From assembly GCF_029784155.1 (NCBI RefSeq), contig NC_073691.1, forward strand, positions 125,984,714 through 126,048,713: a stretch of 64,000 nucleotides of DNA, in the 5' to 3' direction. Below the pieces are notes generated by a model. It searched no databases and was not told the origin of the DNA. It was given only the letters and a program-made list of their open reading frames with translations. Positions 21,850-34,099 of this stretch are shown piece after piece (position 1 is the stretch's first letter; every line of letters begins with the position of its first letter). The position numbers were made by a program, and so were the translations under genes. The stretch is from Uranotaenia lowii. Taxonomy: Eukaryota > Arthropoda > Insecta > Diptera > Culicidae.

Positions 21850-23464
21850 ATTTTTAAGACTTAAAAAAGCTGGGGAATCTTGAGCTACAAAATAAAAACA
21901 AATTAAATAACGCACAAAATTATAAGACATTTTTATTTTTAAAAGTCATTGATATAATTTGATGAAATTTTATGGAGTCTTCATTTCTTTGAAAAAATCA
22001 ACAGCGGTGTTTAATTGTGAGGCCCATGATTCCTCATAAGCATTGATTTGAATTTAGTTGACGTTCAAGTAACTTATTGATATTTCACGAAACATTCTTT
22101 TCATATAATAACATATTGTTTTGCTGATCGACTATGATGATAGTTGAAACTTTCCCCTAACATGAAGGGTTTGGATATCACATTGAATAGCTTATGAATA
22201 TAATATATGCGCATACAGCCGATTGACGAAACGGCTGATAGTTCTGCTTATCCAATCAGAGCAGTTTGGGGGTAATACACTTTTGACACATGGCATGAAA
22301 AAAACTAATTGTTACATGACGTAAAAAAAATTAAATTAAAAAATCAAATATGATTTTTGTCACTTTGCTAAAATATATTTAACTTTATTACTCGTGCGTA
22401 CAGAATCTGTAAATAAAAATGTTAATGGTTTTTTTTTCTTATTCATCTGGAAATCAAAAATTCAACAAATTGAAGCTTTTGTTAAAGTTTTAAATAATGA
22501 GATATTGGAATAACACACAGGTTTTAAATGCCCATATCAGGCAGGTTAAATGCCTATTTCAAGCAAAAATAGATAAGTCTTAATTTTTTTTTACTTTTTA
22601 CCATTGAAACATTAAATCTACGCTCTAATCACAATGTTAAAGTGAAAATATAAAAGCTTAATGCTAATCTGACATCAACCAAATATTAGCATAAAATATG
22701 ACCATATGGAATCACTAACTATGTTTTATGCAAAAGAACTAGTGATATCTAAAATTTTGTCAAAATTTCAGCTTTGACGTATGCATAATATTAATTTCTA
22801 CCATTTTCAATTAGATTTTAAGAGAATTTTGCAAGTGACTTTTGGCTATTTTGACTTTTTTTATTATAAAATTATTTTAACAAAAACTGTAAGATATCTG
22901 AATGGAAATATTTCTCTAACGTATATAAAACAGATGTCTGCTAGTTTTCAGACTCCTATATATTGGAATATGGGAGAAAGTGAATACTTTCCTTAATATG
23001 CGCATATAGCCCGCCTCTCCCCTATAAGGGGGGGGGGGGGCGAGGTTGGTTAATATTATTGATCGATTGACTCGTAGTTTTCATCGCTCAACTCAAAACT
23101 ACGTCTTCGATAGAAATGATCATAGAGAATATACCTTTATATACGTTATACGTCAACTTGCTACAGTGTAGCCAGTTAATTTTCAGGCTGATTCAAGATA
23201 TTTTTTTATTGAAAATTGTTAAATCTTCGAGTCCTCATTCATATCAACTTAAAATAAGATCATGAAAGTATTAGAGTGAAAATGATTCGAAAAAGACACA
23301 GTCCTTATTGAAATATATAAAATTTTCGTGAAATGAATAGAAAAAAAATATTGATATCGTAATTCTACGTAAATCTTGTGGTTGTGTCTTTTGTACAACC
23401 TATTCAACTTTTTTAGATAATATAAACCAGGGCAAGCATCAATTTGTTCTTCTATCAACCTCTC
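21850..23464. other. Gene-free AT-rich stretch
   Basis: No supported gene. TAATATATGCGCATA (about 22202) and TAATATGCGCATATAGCC (about 22996) form a weak direct repeat 0.8 kb apart. A G tract occurs at about 23029-23041. Confidence 0.4.
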
Positions 23465-24650
23465 CACCTCCATTCGGTTGGCCAAATATTCGGCGCCGAA
23501 TACCGCCAAAAAACCGTTAAGCCGAATATTCGGCTCACCGAATAGTTGAGCTAAGTATTCGGCCGAATAGGCCCAATATTTATTTTTATAATCTATACAA
23601 TAACATAATTGTCAAATTTTGGATAATTTATAGAATAGCCAAAAGTAATGTTGAAAAAGCTACACTCATCAGAAACTTATGGTTTCAGTTAAGCATCTTA
23701 GGTGTATCCGTGTATCTTTCACTGTAGATCGTACAGGAGAATGCTGATAAATTTTGCTTTATACTTTGATTATAGTTTATTCCAGATTATTTTTTTAAAT
23801 ACCCCGGCTTGTCCATAATCTAATAAAGAACTCAAGATTAGTCAAATCTGGCCAAGATGCTCAGATATTTATCAAAACTTTCCGGATTTTGCCCGGCTTT
23901 ATTCAAATAATTTGTTAAATCAAATATATGTAGAGTTATGATTTTTCTTTGAAAATTTCAAGATTTTATGTTCAAAAAAGATTTTTAAACAATTCCAAAA
24001 TCAACATCAATTTTTGTTTAATCCAAACGATACGATTTTAATACTGCTTCTGCTATTCAATGAAAATATTAAATTTCAAGTTATTTTCTTTCATTTTCCT
24101 ATTGTATGTATTTTGCCTCGTTTTTGTTCACATTTGCCGTTTTAAAAAAAAAATCCTAAAATTGCCCTGATTTGCCCAAGGTTAAAACACAGACTGTTAA
24201 AAATAATCGTACTTTTAACAACTATTTTAAGATATCTTGCTTAATTCGACTTTCATCTAATTCGATATCAAATAAGCAATTTCATAATGCTTGTCACCAG
24301 TTTCGACGTGTTTTTTGCTAGATTTTGTGTTTTTTGCCAGAGGAACCCATCTCTTTGGTGATAAACGCTCTTGAAGTGACAAGTCATCTGATGTCATTTC
24401 AGAGATTGGTTTTTTTTAAATCAGAGAGACCCGAGAGACCCCTTCTTGAAATTTTTTTTTAATACATCATCTGGTTGAAAATAAGCAACACAAAAACATG
24501 AAAAGCATTAAGATGGAAGAAATAGAAGGAAATTGAAATAATCGCTTTTGTATTTGCATTTAAAACCCAATATTCGGCCGAATATTCGTTTGGCCGAATA
24601 GTTGAAAAGGTCAATATTCGGTATTCGGCCGTTCGCCGAATACCACTATG
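23465..24650. mobile_element. TATTCGGCCGAATA-rich element with inverted ends, probably hAT-like
   Basis: Both ends (about 23470-23575 and 24565-24655) are packed with palindromic TATTCGGCCGAATA-type words in inverted arrangement. The right end read on the minus strand is AGTGGTATTCGGCGAAC, resembling a hAT terminus; the left end is degenerate. The interior (including TTGCCCGGC words) is non-coding. No target duplication was found, so boundaries are approximate. Confidence 0.6.
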
Positions 24651-24659
24651 GTACTTCTC

Positions 24660-26100
24660 TACTAAGAAGTTGAACCACCTTGAAAGCAAACCGATTCAAC
24701 ACACATATTCCAGTCCAGTCTGCCAAAGTCTCTCTTTGAGTCGAGCAACTGTGCTGCGCTGCGCCGCCATCTGAGGAGGATAGCTTAATTCACTTTTATT
24801 CGACACGGCTAGCTTTAGTCGTTGCTCTGTCGTTCAGCCAACCAGCTGGCTCGGTACGCGCATCTACCACCTTCTTTGAAACGGGTTCCAGCTTTTGCGA
24901 TTAAACCTGCATGACCACGACGAGACGAGAGGTTGGTCGCTTGCAGTGTAGAGTTAGTTAGGCTTCCTATTCTAAAACCTGCCATAAAAAAGCGCTTAGA
25001 GTACTTACTTACCTACCGCTCACAGATTTGGAGCCGCAGGGTTATTCAGATCTACAGTGAGCTAGGCGTACGAAAGTCTCTCCGTGGTACCTTTCTACCG
25101 GATCGTGTTGGGCTTGGAGGATTTATTGTCTCATTGAAAATATTAGCAAGCAGTCGCAGCTGTTAGGGAATTGTCCAGAAACACAGACACACAGATAGGC
25201 AGACATAACAAATGATCAAAAGTGCTGCATGAGTCATCTCAAAAAAGCTTAAAGTGTGGTGTAGTGATGTGTTATGGTGTTTCCTGATCTGGAAGAAGAA
25301 GTTCTCTGGCTTTATGAGAGTGTCACTGTTTAACTTACACCCAACATTCCACCGACCAGACCGTTTGGTTTCTACTCGTGGTGTGCCTAAAGAAGAAAGA
25401 TGTAAGTTCAATGTACCTTTGCGGTACTTACCTAAAACCAAATGATTCTTGAGGTGGTTAAAACGGTATTCATTTGAGGCCAATGTGTCAACGTCATATA
25501 CGAATTTGTTTGGTGTGCAGTTTGAGTTGTGCTAGCGCATTTTGAATGTACGCGCCCTTCCAGTTGTATGTGCGACGATCGTTAGTGGCACTGATACGAT
25601 AGCAAATTGGTGATAAACAACGAGTTCAGTGGAACAAACGTTCTTTGGAAAAGCGTTAATGACGAATCTTCTGTGCCGTAACAAAAACTTCAAACCCAGA
25701 TAACCCACACAGTTACCTAATTTGCATCTGGCGGAGAATAATGTGGATGTAAGTAGCTTGATAGAAGATTTGCCGTGGCGACTACCTTCAGGGGAATTCT
25801 ATACAAAAGTAATCCGCTCGCAGGCAAACAACGAACGGTTGGACCTCAACTCTAGGCACCTATAGCAAATACTTAAAACAACCATTTCTCGATGCCCTAA
25901 TATGGGGCGATTAATTATTTTTTTCTCGCTCTGCACCGGTTGCGAATTTCGATATGAGTACACACATTGTTTTCTCAGAACCTTGCATATAACATTTGAG
26001 AAAAAAAATTACAAACGGTCTGAGAAAAAGTTTAATTCTAGTCCCCGAAGAGAATGAATTTTGAGATAAACACCTACTTCAATAAGAAGTTTTCGCTTTT
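24660..26100. other. Higher-complexity, GC-richer stretch without identified gene
   Basis: From about 24720 to 25860 the sequence has balanced composition and no poly-A/T runs or repeat boundaries, unlike its surroundings. This could mark a promoter or non-coding 5' exon of a host gene, but no TATA box, splice pair or long frame decides it. Confidence 0.35.
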
Positions 26101-26119
26101 TTTTGCAATTGCTCATCCC

Positions 26120-26884
26120 TTAAAACTTCCGTGTTCCAATTTTGATCTCAATCGGATGCACAATAATGTCAATATCGCGAAAACAGTGCACCTTGAATAT
26201 GGACGACCCCTGAATAACATGTGGTTAATTGAAATCAATTGTTCGTCCCTAATAACTCCAATGTGCAAATTTCCATCACAATCCGATGTATTATAACGAC
26301 AATATCACAAAAATATTGAAAAGGAATATGGACGACCCTTTTTGCCGACCCCTTTTACTAAATTCGTTACCTGAAATCGATTGCTCGTCCCTCAAAACTT
26401 TCGTGTACAAATTTTCATCTGAAACCGGTGCATAATAACGTCAATATCGCAAAAACAGCGAACAGTTTATATGGACGACCCCTTTGGCTCCGTATTGCTC
26501 CGATTTGATTGCTCGTCACTCAAAATTCTTATGTGCAAATTTTCATCTCCATTCGATGTTTAATAACGCCAATATTGGAAAATATTAAACAGTTGATATG
26601 GACGACCCCTTTTGCCGACCCCTGACCCAAAATTTAATACCTGAAATCAATTGGTAATCTCTCAAAACCCTTATGTGCAAATTTTCATCACAATGCGACG
26701 AAAAATAACGTCAATATCGCGAAAACAATATTTGTCTTGTATGGACGACCCCCTTCAGAAGGGATCATCCGAAAATCTGAAAACTTTTTCATCCTTCCTA
26801 GTCCTAATAAGCATCCATGCCAAATTTCAGCTCTCAACAAACAAACAAACCCACAAAAATTGCTTTTTTATATATATTTAGATT
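26120..26884 (-). repeat. Minisatellite of about 130-141 bp units, truncated Helitron-like element
   Basis: At least four units are marked by GTGCAAATTTTCATC-like starts at 26263, 26404, 26533 and 26674. Each contains CAATATCGC, ATATGGACGACCCCTTTTG and TGCTCGTC. It is the same unit as in the array at 30955-32480 but in the opposite orientation. The right end (26810-26884, minus strand) has TATATATAAAAAAGCAATTT and repeated GTTTGTTTG, matching the 5' end of the element at 30769-32924. Its 3' end is not identifiable. Confidence 0.8.
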
Positions 26885-27091
26885 CAATTTCCTTCTTATG
26901 TACGACTTATTCGACAAGTACTTCTTCGTTTGAAAATTTTGTGTATTTTTAAATTAATGGCAATTAGTCCAATTTTATTGAAGCTTAAAACTTTTATTTT
27001 TGATCCAACGTTTCGGTGTTAGTTAACGCCTTCATCAGGGATCCTGTGAGAAATGGATAGTTTATTTTTAACAATAAGTGAAGTGTATAGT

Positions 27092-27531
27092 AAGGTTGCC
27101 AGAATTTTTTCAGCACGTATCCGGGCCGGACAAACCGGGCAATTTTTATATAAAAACCTGGCAAAATTCGGGCATTCGAAATCAAATTGACGACCATAAA
27201 TCCGAGCAATATCCGGGCAAATTTTGTCAACATTCAAAAATTCCTCAACAAAAATCAAGAAAAAAATCTTTTTTCATCTAAAATCATCGATAGATTTGGA
27301 ACCGTATTTTAGGCTTCCAAAAAACCTTCCATGATTATTTTTATAAAACTTGCTCAAAATATTTCGTTTTGGAGGTGTTTGTTGTGTTTTTATTGTTCAA
27401 TTCGGCAAATAAAGTGAATAAATCCGGACAAAATCCAGGCATTTTTCAATGAAATCCGGGCCGGACTGTTCTAAAATTTAGTATTAGGTATCCGGGCAAA
27501 CTCGGATAAAACCGGGCAATCTGGCAACATT
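27092..27531. mobile_element. 440-bp MITE with 10-bp target duplication (MULE-like)
   Basis: The ends AAGGTTGCCAGA and, inverted, TCTGGCAACATT match at 11 of 12 positions. A perfect 10-bp duplication AGTGTATAGT flanks it (27082-27091, 27532-27541). The interior is rich in CCGGGC and GGCCGGAC words in both orientations and has no coding capacity. Duplications of 9-10 bp suggest a Mutator-like transposase; this is an inference. Confidence 0.85.
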
Positions 27532-27559
27532 AGTGTATAGTGTATGTTGATTTCCTTGT

Positions 27560-27720
27560 TTCTTCTTCTGAATTGCTTTATACCGTATTTTTTTTCACCT
27601 GGAGGCAAACTAGAGGCAACCTAGGTTCGCTCTAACTGCTGTCATCGTGCTCATTTATTGCTCGAGAGGCAACCTAGGTTCGCTCGAAAAAGGGACGGAG
27701 TCGCCCTGAGAAAAAAATCA
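27560..27720. repeat. Short direct duplication
   Basis: AGAGGCAACCTAGGTTCGCTC occurs nearly exactly at about 27612 and again at about 27666. No element boundary is evident. Confidence 0.6.
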
Positions 27721-28151
27721 GTTTTGCGTGAAGTTCACCAATACTCTCAACGTTGTTGTCAAAACATTAAACAGCTGTTTTTGGCTGAAAACAAAACAGT
27801 TGAAATAATGAACGGGCAAATGATTATTGCCGCGATTTTGAACCTCTCAGCCAAGCAAAATCGTACTATCTGCATTCCAGTGCAATCCGGACACGAAAAA
27901 CGGCAATCCGGATGTGAAGAACCGAATGAAGAAATCCAGAAGGGAGAACAAAATGACAGCTGCATGTAAACATTGCGCTCGTTCTCACGCACACCTACGT
28001 ATGGAATAGCTCGAAACCCGAACCTCGCTTTTTTATTCTGACGGTTCCAGAGCCAAATCCGGAATCAAAGAAAATACGCCATTAGTAAAAGCGTATTGTC
28101 CGGATGTGTTGTCACTGTGAATTTGTAAAATTAAGTTTTTTGGTTGCCTTA

Positions 28152-28180
28152 TCTTCTTCTTCTTCTTCTTCTTCTTCTTA
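28152..28180 (+). repeat. (CTT)n microsatellite
   Basis: Nine or so uninterrupted CTT units. They also form a pyrimidine tract ahead of the AG at about 28203. Confidence 0.9.
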
Positions 28181-28202
28181 CACCAACATGGCCAAAACAT
28201 GT

Positions 28203-28524
28203 AGGCATCCTGGAAAATGGAAGACTTGCGTCTTTCATTTTTCTTTTCATCGTATTACCTGTTACATATTGCTATGCATTGCAGATATTACTACGGCCAG
28301 GCCAACCATGTGATGAAAACCGCGAAAGATACAGGATACAGGGGCGGAATGAAGCGTGGAGATCCCTACCAAACGCTTCATATAATATTTTGAATATGGA
28401 AAGACCTAAATATGAATTTATGTCATTTGGGAAGAATATATGGAATATTGATTCATTAAATGGTGTTAAGGAATTAGGTAATTTCGAAACTTACCAACAT
28501 TATACTCACCGCAATAATAATTAG
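28203..28524 (+). CDS. Candidate secreted-peptide-like terminal exon, unrecognised
   Basis: A frame open from 28144 to a TAG at 28522-28524 includes a hydrophobic run LASFIFLFIVLPVTYCYALQ that looks like a signal peptide, followed by a short polar, Asn-rich tail of about 78 residues ending HYTHRNNN. The stop is followed within two bases by AATAAA, a polyadenylation signal. There is no ATG before the hydrophobic run, so a real gene would need an upstream exon. A pyrimidine tract and an AG at about 28201-28202 could serve as the acceptor. The tail contains KYEFMSFGK, loosely like an amidated neuropeptide site, but no known precursor family is recognised. It may equally be chance. Confidence 0.25.
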
Positions 28525-28529
28525 AATAA

Positions 28530-30768
28530 AGAATATTCCATTTGGGTTTCTGTAAATCAGCTATTTTGTCTTCGTATTTTTCCGTCTACGCTGTGGATAG
28601 TATGATGGGTTAATGACATTAGCTCAAGTCCATAATTGCGAAAACGAAAATTTGAAGTAAATACTGCAAAGCCTAAATTGATATTTCGAGAAAAATATTT
28701 CAAAATAGATTTGACATTTTTTCTTTGATTTTCGAAAACGACAAACAAGATGAAACTTATACCGTATTTGTTTATGCCGAGTGTAGTGCAACACTGGTGC
28801 ACCACTAGGTGCTGTCAAACTGTTTGTTTATTCGCACAGTGTTGCACTGGTTTTGACCTGGTGTTGCACTGCCATCGGGCGGTGTTGCCCCGAAAATTTT
28901 GTCAGTGTTGCGAGAGAGCGTGTGAGTGAGTGAGGTAGCAATACACTGGCGACGATTTGTGTTTGTTTTCATAGGGTACGGTGGAACACTGAACGAGAGG
29001 AAAAAACAAATACGGCATTACACTTATTAGATTCATTAGCAGACTTTTACTATTCTCCACCAGATGTCATTAAAAACCGAAGAAAAAACATTTACTCACC
29101 ACATGACAGTACGGTTAGTTGGAAGATGTAATGCATGGTATCGCTAAAGATTGGAGTTTCAAGCTTAATGAAGCTTTTGAAGCGATATCTACATTCATTT
29201 TTTTTGGACGCTTTTGCAATATGCCAAAAATAAAATGCTGCGTCGTCATAAAACCTATTGCGAAACATCGAGGAAAAAATACATTTTACCTTGAAGCGTT
29301 GATGACTCAACGTTTGACTCCATTCTTTTCACATTCATATACACTTTACTCACAACCCAACAAAATTATTTCTTGAAAAAACTATTTCTAACACCTCAAA
29401 ATCGAATTTAAAAAACTGTCAACAAAAACGCGTTCACGTGGAAACAGGATACCCAGCCTCCTCTCGCTTTTATTTTCACGAGATTGTCCACGTTAATATT
29501 AGCACACATGTTCCGTCACTGTTCCGTCTCATAATTTTCACAATTTAACAACATTACACTTAACAATTTCAAAATTTCTTAGAATTTTCGAGGGATAAAA
29601 ATTAATTTCACAGAGCTCCTGCAAAACACGTCATGTCTCAACCGCTGACTACTTTGATCCTTAAGTTTTTTGGTTGCCTTATATGATAAAAAGTTTGACT
29701 AATATTCAAATTTTAAATTTTCTAACACTAAACACAAATTAGAACATTTACGTGGAATTAGATAGAATTGTTTATTCTTGCGTTGTTTCTGGATATCGAT
29801 ATTTTTGACAGGTTTCTTTGTCGGTCTTTTTGTTATTGTGTTTGTGCCAAAGTTTCAAAATATAATTTGGTTTTGCGTCATACTTTATCATTTTCTCTTT
29901 TTTCAATCATAATAGTGTGTTGAGACAAATCTACAAATTATTACTGAGTCATAGTATTTAAAGTTTTCAATTTATATCATTCTCACTCATTCTCATTCCA
30001 GGTGACAGTTCAAGTTTGTTTTGGAACAATCTTATCATGAATGTTTTTATAAATGAACCATTTATAACCAACATCAATCATCAAGATCAATTGCAATGCT
30101 GGATAGATTATTTAGTAAATAATCCGCAATATATTTTGGTTTTTTCTTTTCTTTTGCGTTTGCTCAGACACGCCATTTACTTTTATTCATTTCCAGCCCT
30201 TGGCACTGTACATACGTTTCAGTAAGCTGACCGATAAGCTAGCATTTTTTTTCTGTTGTGTACTTATAGGTTAAGCCAACCTACCTTACTCATATTGCAA
30301 GTTCCCGGTCACTTGTTCCGGTGCAAAATTTCTCTCGCTGGATTCTGCAACAGGTTATGCTACTTTTATGTGCAAGTTGAAGGTTCCAACATACATACCA
30401 GCACTTGAACCTATGGGTGTATGATGTTGTATGTTGCTGGTAGCGGTGAATGAAAAAAAAACTGAATGTGGGGTATAATTGCAATCACTTTGTGCTGAGA
30501 CAGGCTCGGCAATTGTCCTGTCCAGTGTCCGGAATGCATCGATTATGAGCATGTTTTTTGTCGTTCAATCCTGCGGAGCAACATATTCGCGCGCTGGTGA
30601 CCCATTTCCTGGGCATGATCTTTCGTTTCATAAATGATTGGAAAGTATTTGCTCAGATTTCACCTTATGTTATACACACGGGTGTAAAACTTTTATCATC
30701 ATTTTTAGGCTTTTTGAGTTCGAACAGTTGATACGGGTAAATTTGTCTGATATAGTCAAATTTAGCAA
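28530..30768. other. Gene-free stretch
   Basis: Repeated GTGTTGCACTG words occur at about 28790-28910. Otherwise AT-rich with only short overlapping frames. Confidence 0.45.
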
Positions 30769-32924
30769 TCTTTATATATATATATATAAAAAGCAATTAT
30801 CTGTATGTTTGTTTGTTTGTTTGTTTGTCCTCTATAGACTCAGCCGTCTTAAGAGCTAGAGATCTGAAATTTGGCATGGATGCTCATTAGGACCAGGGAT
30901 GATGAAAAATGTTTTTAGATTTTTGGACGACCCCTTCTGAAGGGGGTCGTACACCGGATTGTGATGAAAATTTGCACATGAGTGTTTTAAGAGACGAGCA
31001 ATCGATTACAGTTATCAAATTTAAGGATAGAGGTCGGCAAAAGGGGTCGTCCATATCCACTGATTTATATTTTTGCGTTATTGGCGTTATTATACACCGG
31101 ATTGTGATGAAAATTAGCACATGAGTGTTTTAAGAGACGAGCAATCGATTACAGTTATCAAATTTAAGGATAGAGGTCGGCAAAAGGGGTCGTCCATATC
31201 CACTGATTTATGTTTTTGCGATATTGGCGCTATTATACACCGGATTGTGATGAAAATTTGCACATGAGTGTTTTGAGAGACGAGCAATCGATTACAGTTA
31301 TCAAATTCAAAGATAGAGGTCGGCAAAAGGGGTCATCCATATCCACTGATTTATGTTTTTGCGATATTGTCGTTATTACACATCGGATTGTGATGAAAAT
31401 TTGCACATGAGTGTTTTGAGAGACGAGCAATCGATTACAGTTATCAAATTTAGGGTTTGAGGTCGGCAAAAGGGGTCGTCCATATCCACTGATTAATGTT
31501 TTTGCGATAATGGCGGTATTATACATCGGATTGTTATGAAAATTTGCACATGAGTTTTTTAAGAGACGAGCAATCGATTACAGTTATCAAACTTAGGGTC
31601 AGGGGTTGGCCAAAGGGGTCGTCCATATCCACTGATTTATGTTTTTGCGATATTGGCGTTATTATACATCGGATTGTGATGAAAATTCGCACATGAGTGT
31701 TTTGAGAGCAATCGATTACAGTTATCAAATTTAGGGTTTGAGGTCGGTAAAAGGGGTCGTCCATATCCACTGATTAATTTTTTTTTTTTCGATATTGGCG
31801 TTATTATACATCGGATTGTGATGAAAATTTGCACATGAGTGTTTTGAGAGACGAGCAATCGATTACAGTTATCAAACTTAGGGTCAGGGGTCGGCCAAAG
31901 GGGTCGGCCATATCTACTGATTAATATTTTTGCGATATTGGCGTTATTATAGATCGTATTGTGATGAAAATTAGCACATGAGTGTTTTGAGGGACGAGCA
32001 ATCGATTTGAAGTTTCGAATTGCGGATCAGAAGTCGGCTGAAGGAGTCGTCCATACCCAACTTTAATGTTTTTGCGATATTGACGTTATTCTACATTGGA
32101 TTGAGATGAAAATTCCCGCATAGGAGTTTTTAGGGACGCTCTTTTGCTTTCAGGTTTCAAATCTTGACTCAGTGGTCGGCAAAAGGGGTTATTATCTGTT
32201 CACTGTTTTTACGATATTCTCTTGATTGAGCATAGAAATGTAATGAAAATTGACACATGGGAGTTTAACAGAAAAGATAATTGATTTCAGGTGTCAAGTT
32301 TTGAATCGTGATAAAAAAAGGCCGTCCATGTTAGTTGCTCACTGTTTTCGCAATATTGTCGTGATCATGCATCGGATTGAGATGAAAATGTTCAGATGAG
32401 GGTTATAAACTATGAGCAATTGACTCGGCGAAAGGGGCGTCTATATTCACTGTTCACTGTTTTCAAGTTCCTGACGTTATTTTACAAATAATTTCAAAAG
32501 AAAAAATGGCACAAGGGAGTTTTGAGAAACGTAAAATTGGTTTCAATTATCGAATTTCGGGCCATGGGACAGAAAAAGAGGGTTTCATCGAATGTTCAGT
32601 GTTTTGTGCAATAATTTTGTTGGAAGCAGTTAATTGATACCAATTTAAGTGTGAAGAGTCGTGCACATAAACAAATAGTACATGTTTCTGCCATAATGTC
32701 TAGATTTTGCAATCGATCGAGAAGAAAACACTCTCACATAAATTTTAATAAAAAGCTAATCAACTGTTTAATTTGAATTTCAAGTAATAGTAATAGTAGC
32801 GACTTTAAACACTGTTGAATTTTTTCCCCAAAATTGTCGAAAGAATGTTTCGAATTCATTTTCTAAACTCATTTTGATGTACCAATGATTTAAAGCGAAA
32901 CGAAGTTCGTACGGGATCAGCTAG
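30769..32924 (+). mobile_element. Helitron-like non-autonomous element with internal minisatellite
   Basis: The 5' end is TCTTTATATATATATA and the 3' end GGGATCAGCTAG. It lies between A (30768) and T (32925), which fits the Helitron rule of TC...CTRR inserted between A and T without target duplication. A short palindrome ACGAAGTTCGT sits about 10 bp before the 3' end, as expected for a Helitron hairpin. Near the 5' end there is a (GTTT)n run and GAAATTTGGCATGGATGC. The interior is a tandem array; no Rep/helicase is encoded. Confidence 0.8.
30955..32480 (+). repeat. Tandem array, about 143-bp unit, about ten copies
   Basis: Unit starts marked by CGGATTGTGATGAAAAT or close variants lie at 30955, 31098, 31241, 31384, 31527, 31670, 31812, 31955 and about 32097, so the spacing is almost constant at 143 bp. 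Each unit also carries GAGACGAGCAATCGATTACAG and AAAGGGGTCGTCCATAT. Units from 30955 to about 31950 are very similar; those beyond decay steadily towards the 3' end of the host element. Open frames across it on both strands arise from the repeat and are not genes. Confidence 0.93.
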
Positions 32925-32925
32925 T

Positions 32926-34099
32926 CATTTATAAGATTCTTAATTCCGGCCATAAGAAATCAGCACCAACACGTAAAAAGGGTTTTGACTTTTACTTTAG
33001 CCTTCTACAACTTTTTACTCTGATGATAATTTTTGTTCAAATTGTCTGCGTAAGATAGATTAACTATCACCCTTTTTCTTCTCAAAGTTCGAACTTCCTA
33101 AAATATGTGTGACCTAAGATACAGAAATTCTACGAAAATCAGACTTTTTGGACTTTAACAAACCAAACTGCCATATTTGAGGAAGTACACAACGACCATT
33201 AAATTTTGCAAAGTGGTTGTTGAAAACAAAACATGCATGTCTAAAATTTCAGAAAAGTTCTATCGGTGGGATAAAAGATTAGATTATTGGACCGAAAAAT
33301 AAAATTTCTGTGGAGTTTTGGACGGTTTTTGGGAAAATTATGTTTTCAATCTACGAAACAGGCAATAAATGTCTGACAAAAATTAACGAAAAGGGAACAT
33401 GGAATAAATTATTCATTTGTGTTTCAAAATCAGAATCTAACGATATTTTCTAAAGTTTTAGATTGAAATAAATTTACTGATTGTAGAACATCAAATATGA
33501 TTTTCATATGGAAACATTCGTCAAAAATTCTATAGAAATCGCGATTTAAGATTCATGTTTTAAATATTGAACCTCGCGTAACTTTCGCACAATGGGAGAA
33601 TTTGGACCTACAATCCCAAAAATTCGAAACCGCAGGTTGAGTGGCCTGGAGTAATTTAAAACTGTAGTAAAACTGTTTTAGGAATCATTTAACGATGATG
33701 CTAATGTTTCATGAAGTTTAATAAAGTATTACAGGAGTTATAAGCCTTTTTAAATGGGCTCTGTATCATAAAAACTGCTATTTTAAGCAATCATTTTTTT
33801 GTTAAATCTCAATTCTTACGTAAAAGTAAATATCTTTTGTATACATTAGTCAATCGATATAAAATTTTGAGCGTTGTTTAATTTGTTTTAAAGCTATAAT
33901 TTGATGAGCTTTTTGTTAAAACTGATTGATTTTCAAGTGAGATAGGAAGCAATTATTTTATTCAATGACATAACCCAAGTAATCAAAAGTCCCATTCCTA
34001 CTTAAACTAGTGCCTCCAAAGTTCGAATCTCGCTGAACAAAGGTTCCAAAGGAATTGGTACCGAATTTTCTCGAATGTGAGCATGATAGTTATAAAATG
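32926..34099. other. Gene-free AT-rich stretch
   Basis: No gene, repeat boundary or regulatory motif is recognised. Confidence 0.5.

Noticed and set aside
22202..23030. Possible element bounded by TAATAT(AT)GCGCATA words
   Set aside because: The words are in direct orientation, short and AT-rich, with no target duplication; not enough for an element call.
30887..31858. Overlapping frames of 66-97 codons on both strands
   Set aside because: They are created by a 143-bp repeat and repeat the same residues each unit; not genes.
30955..32480. CRISPR-like array of regular repeats
   Set aside because: Units are contiguous 143-bp tandem repeats without unique spacers, in an animal genome; it is a minisatellite.
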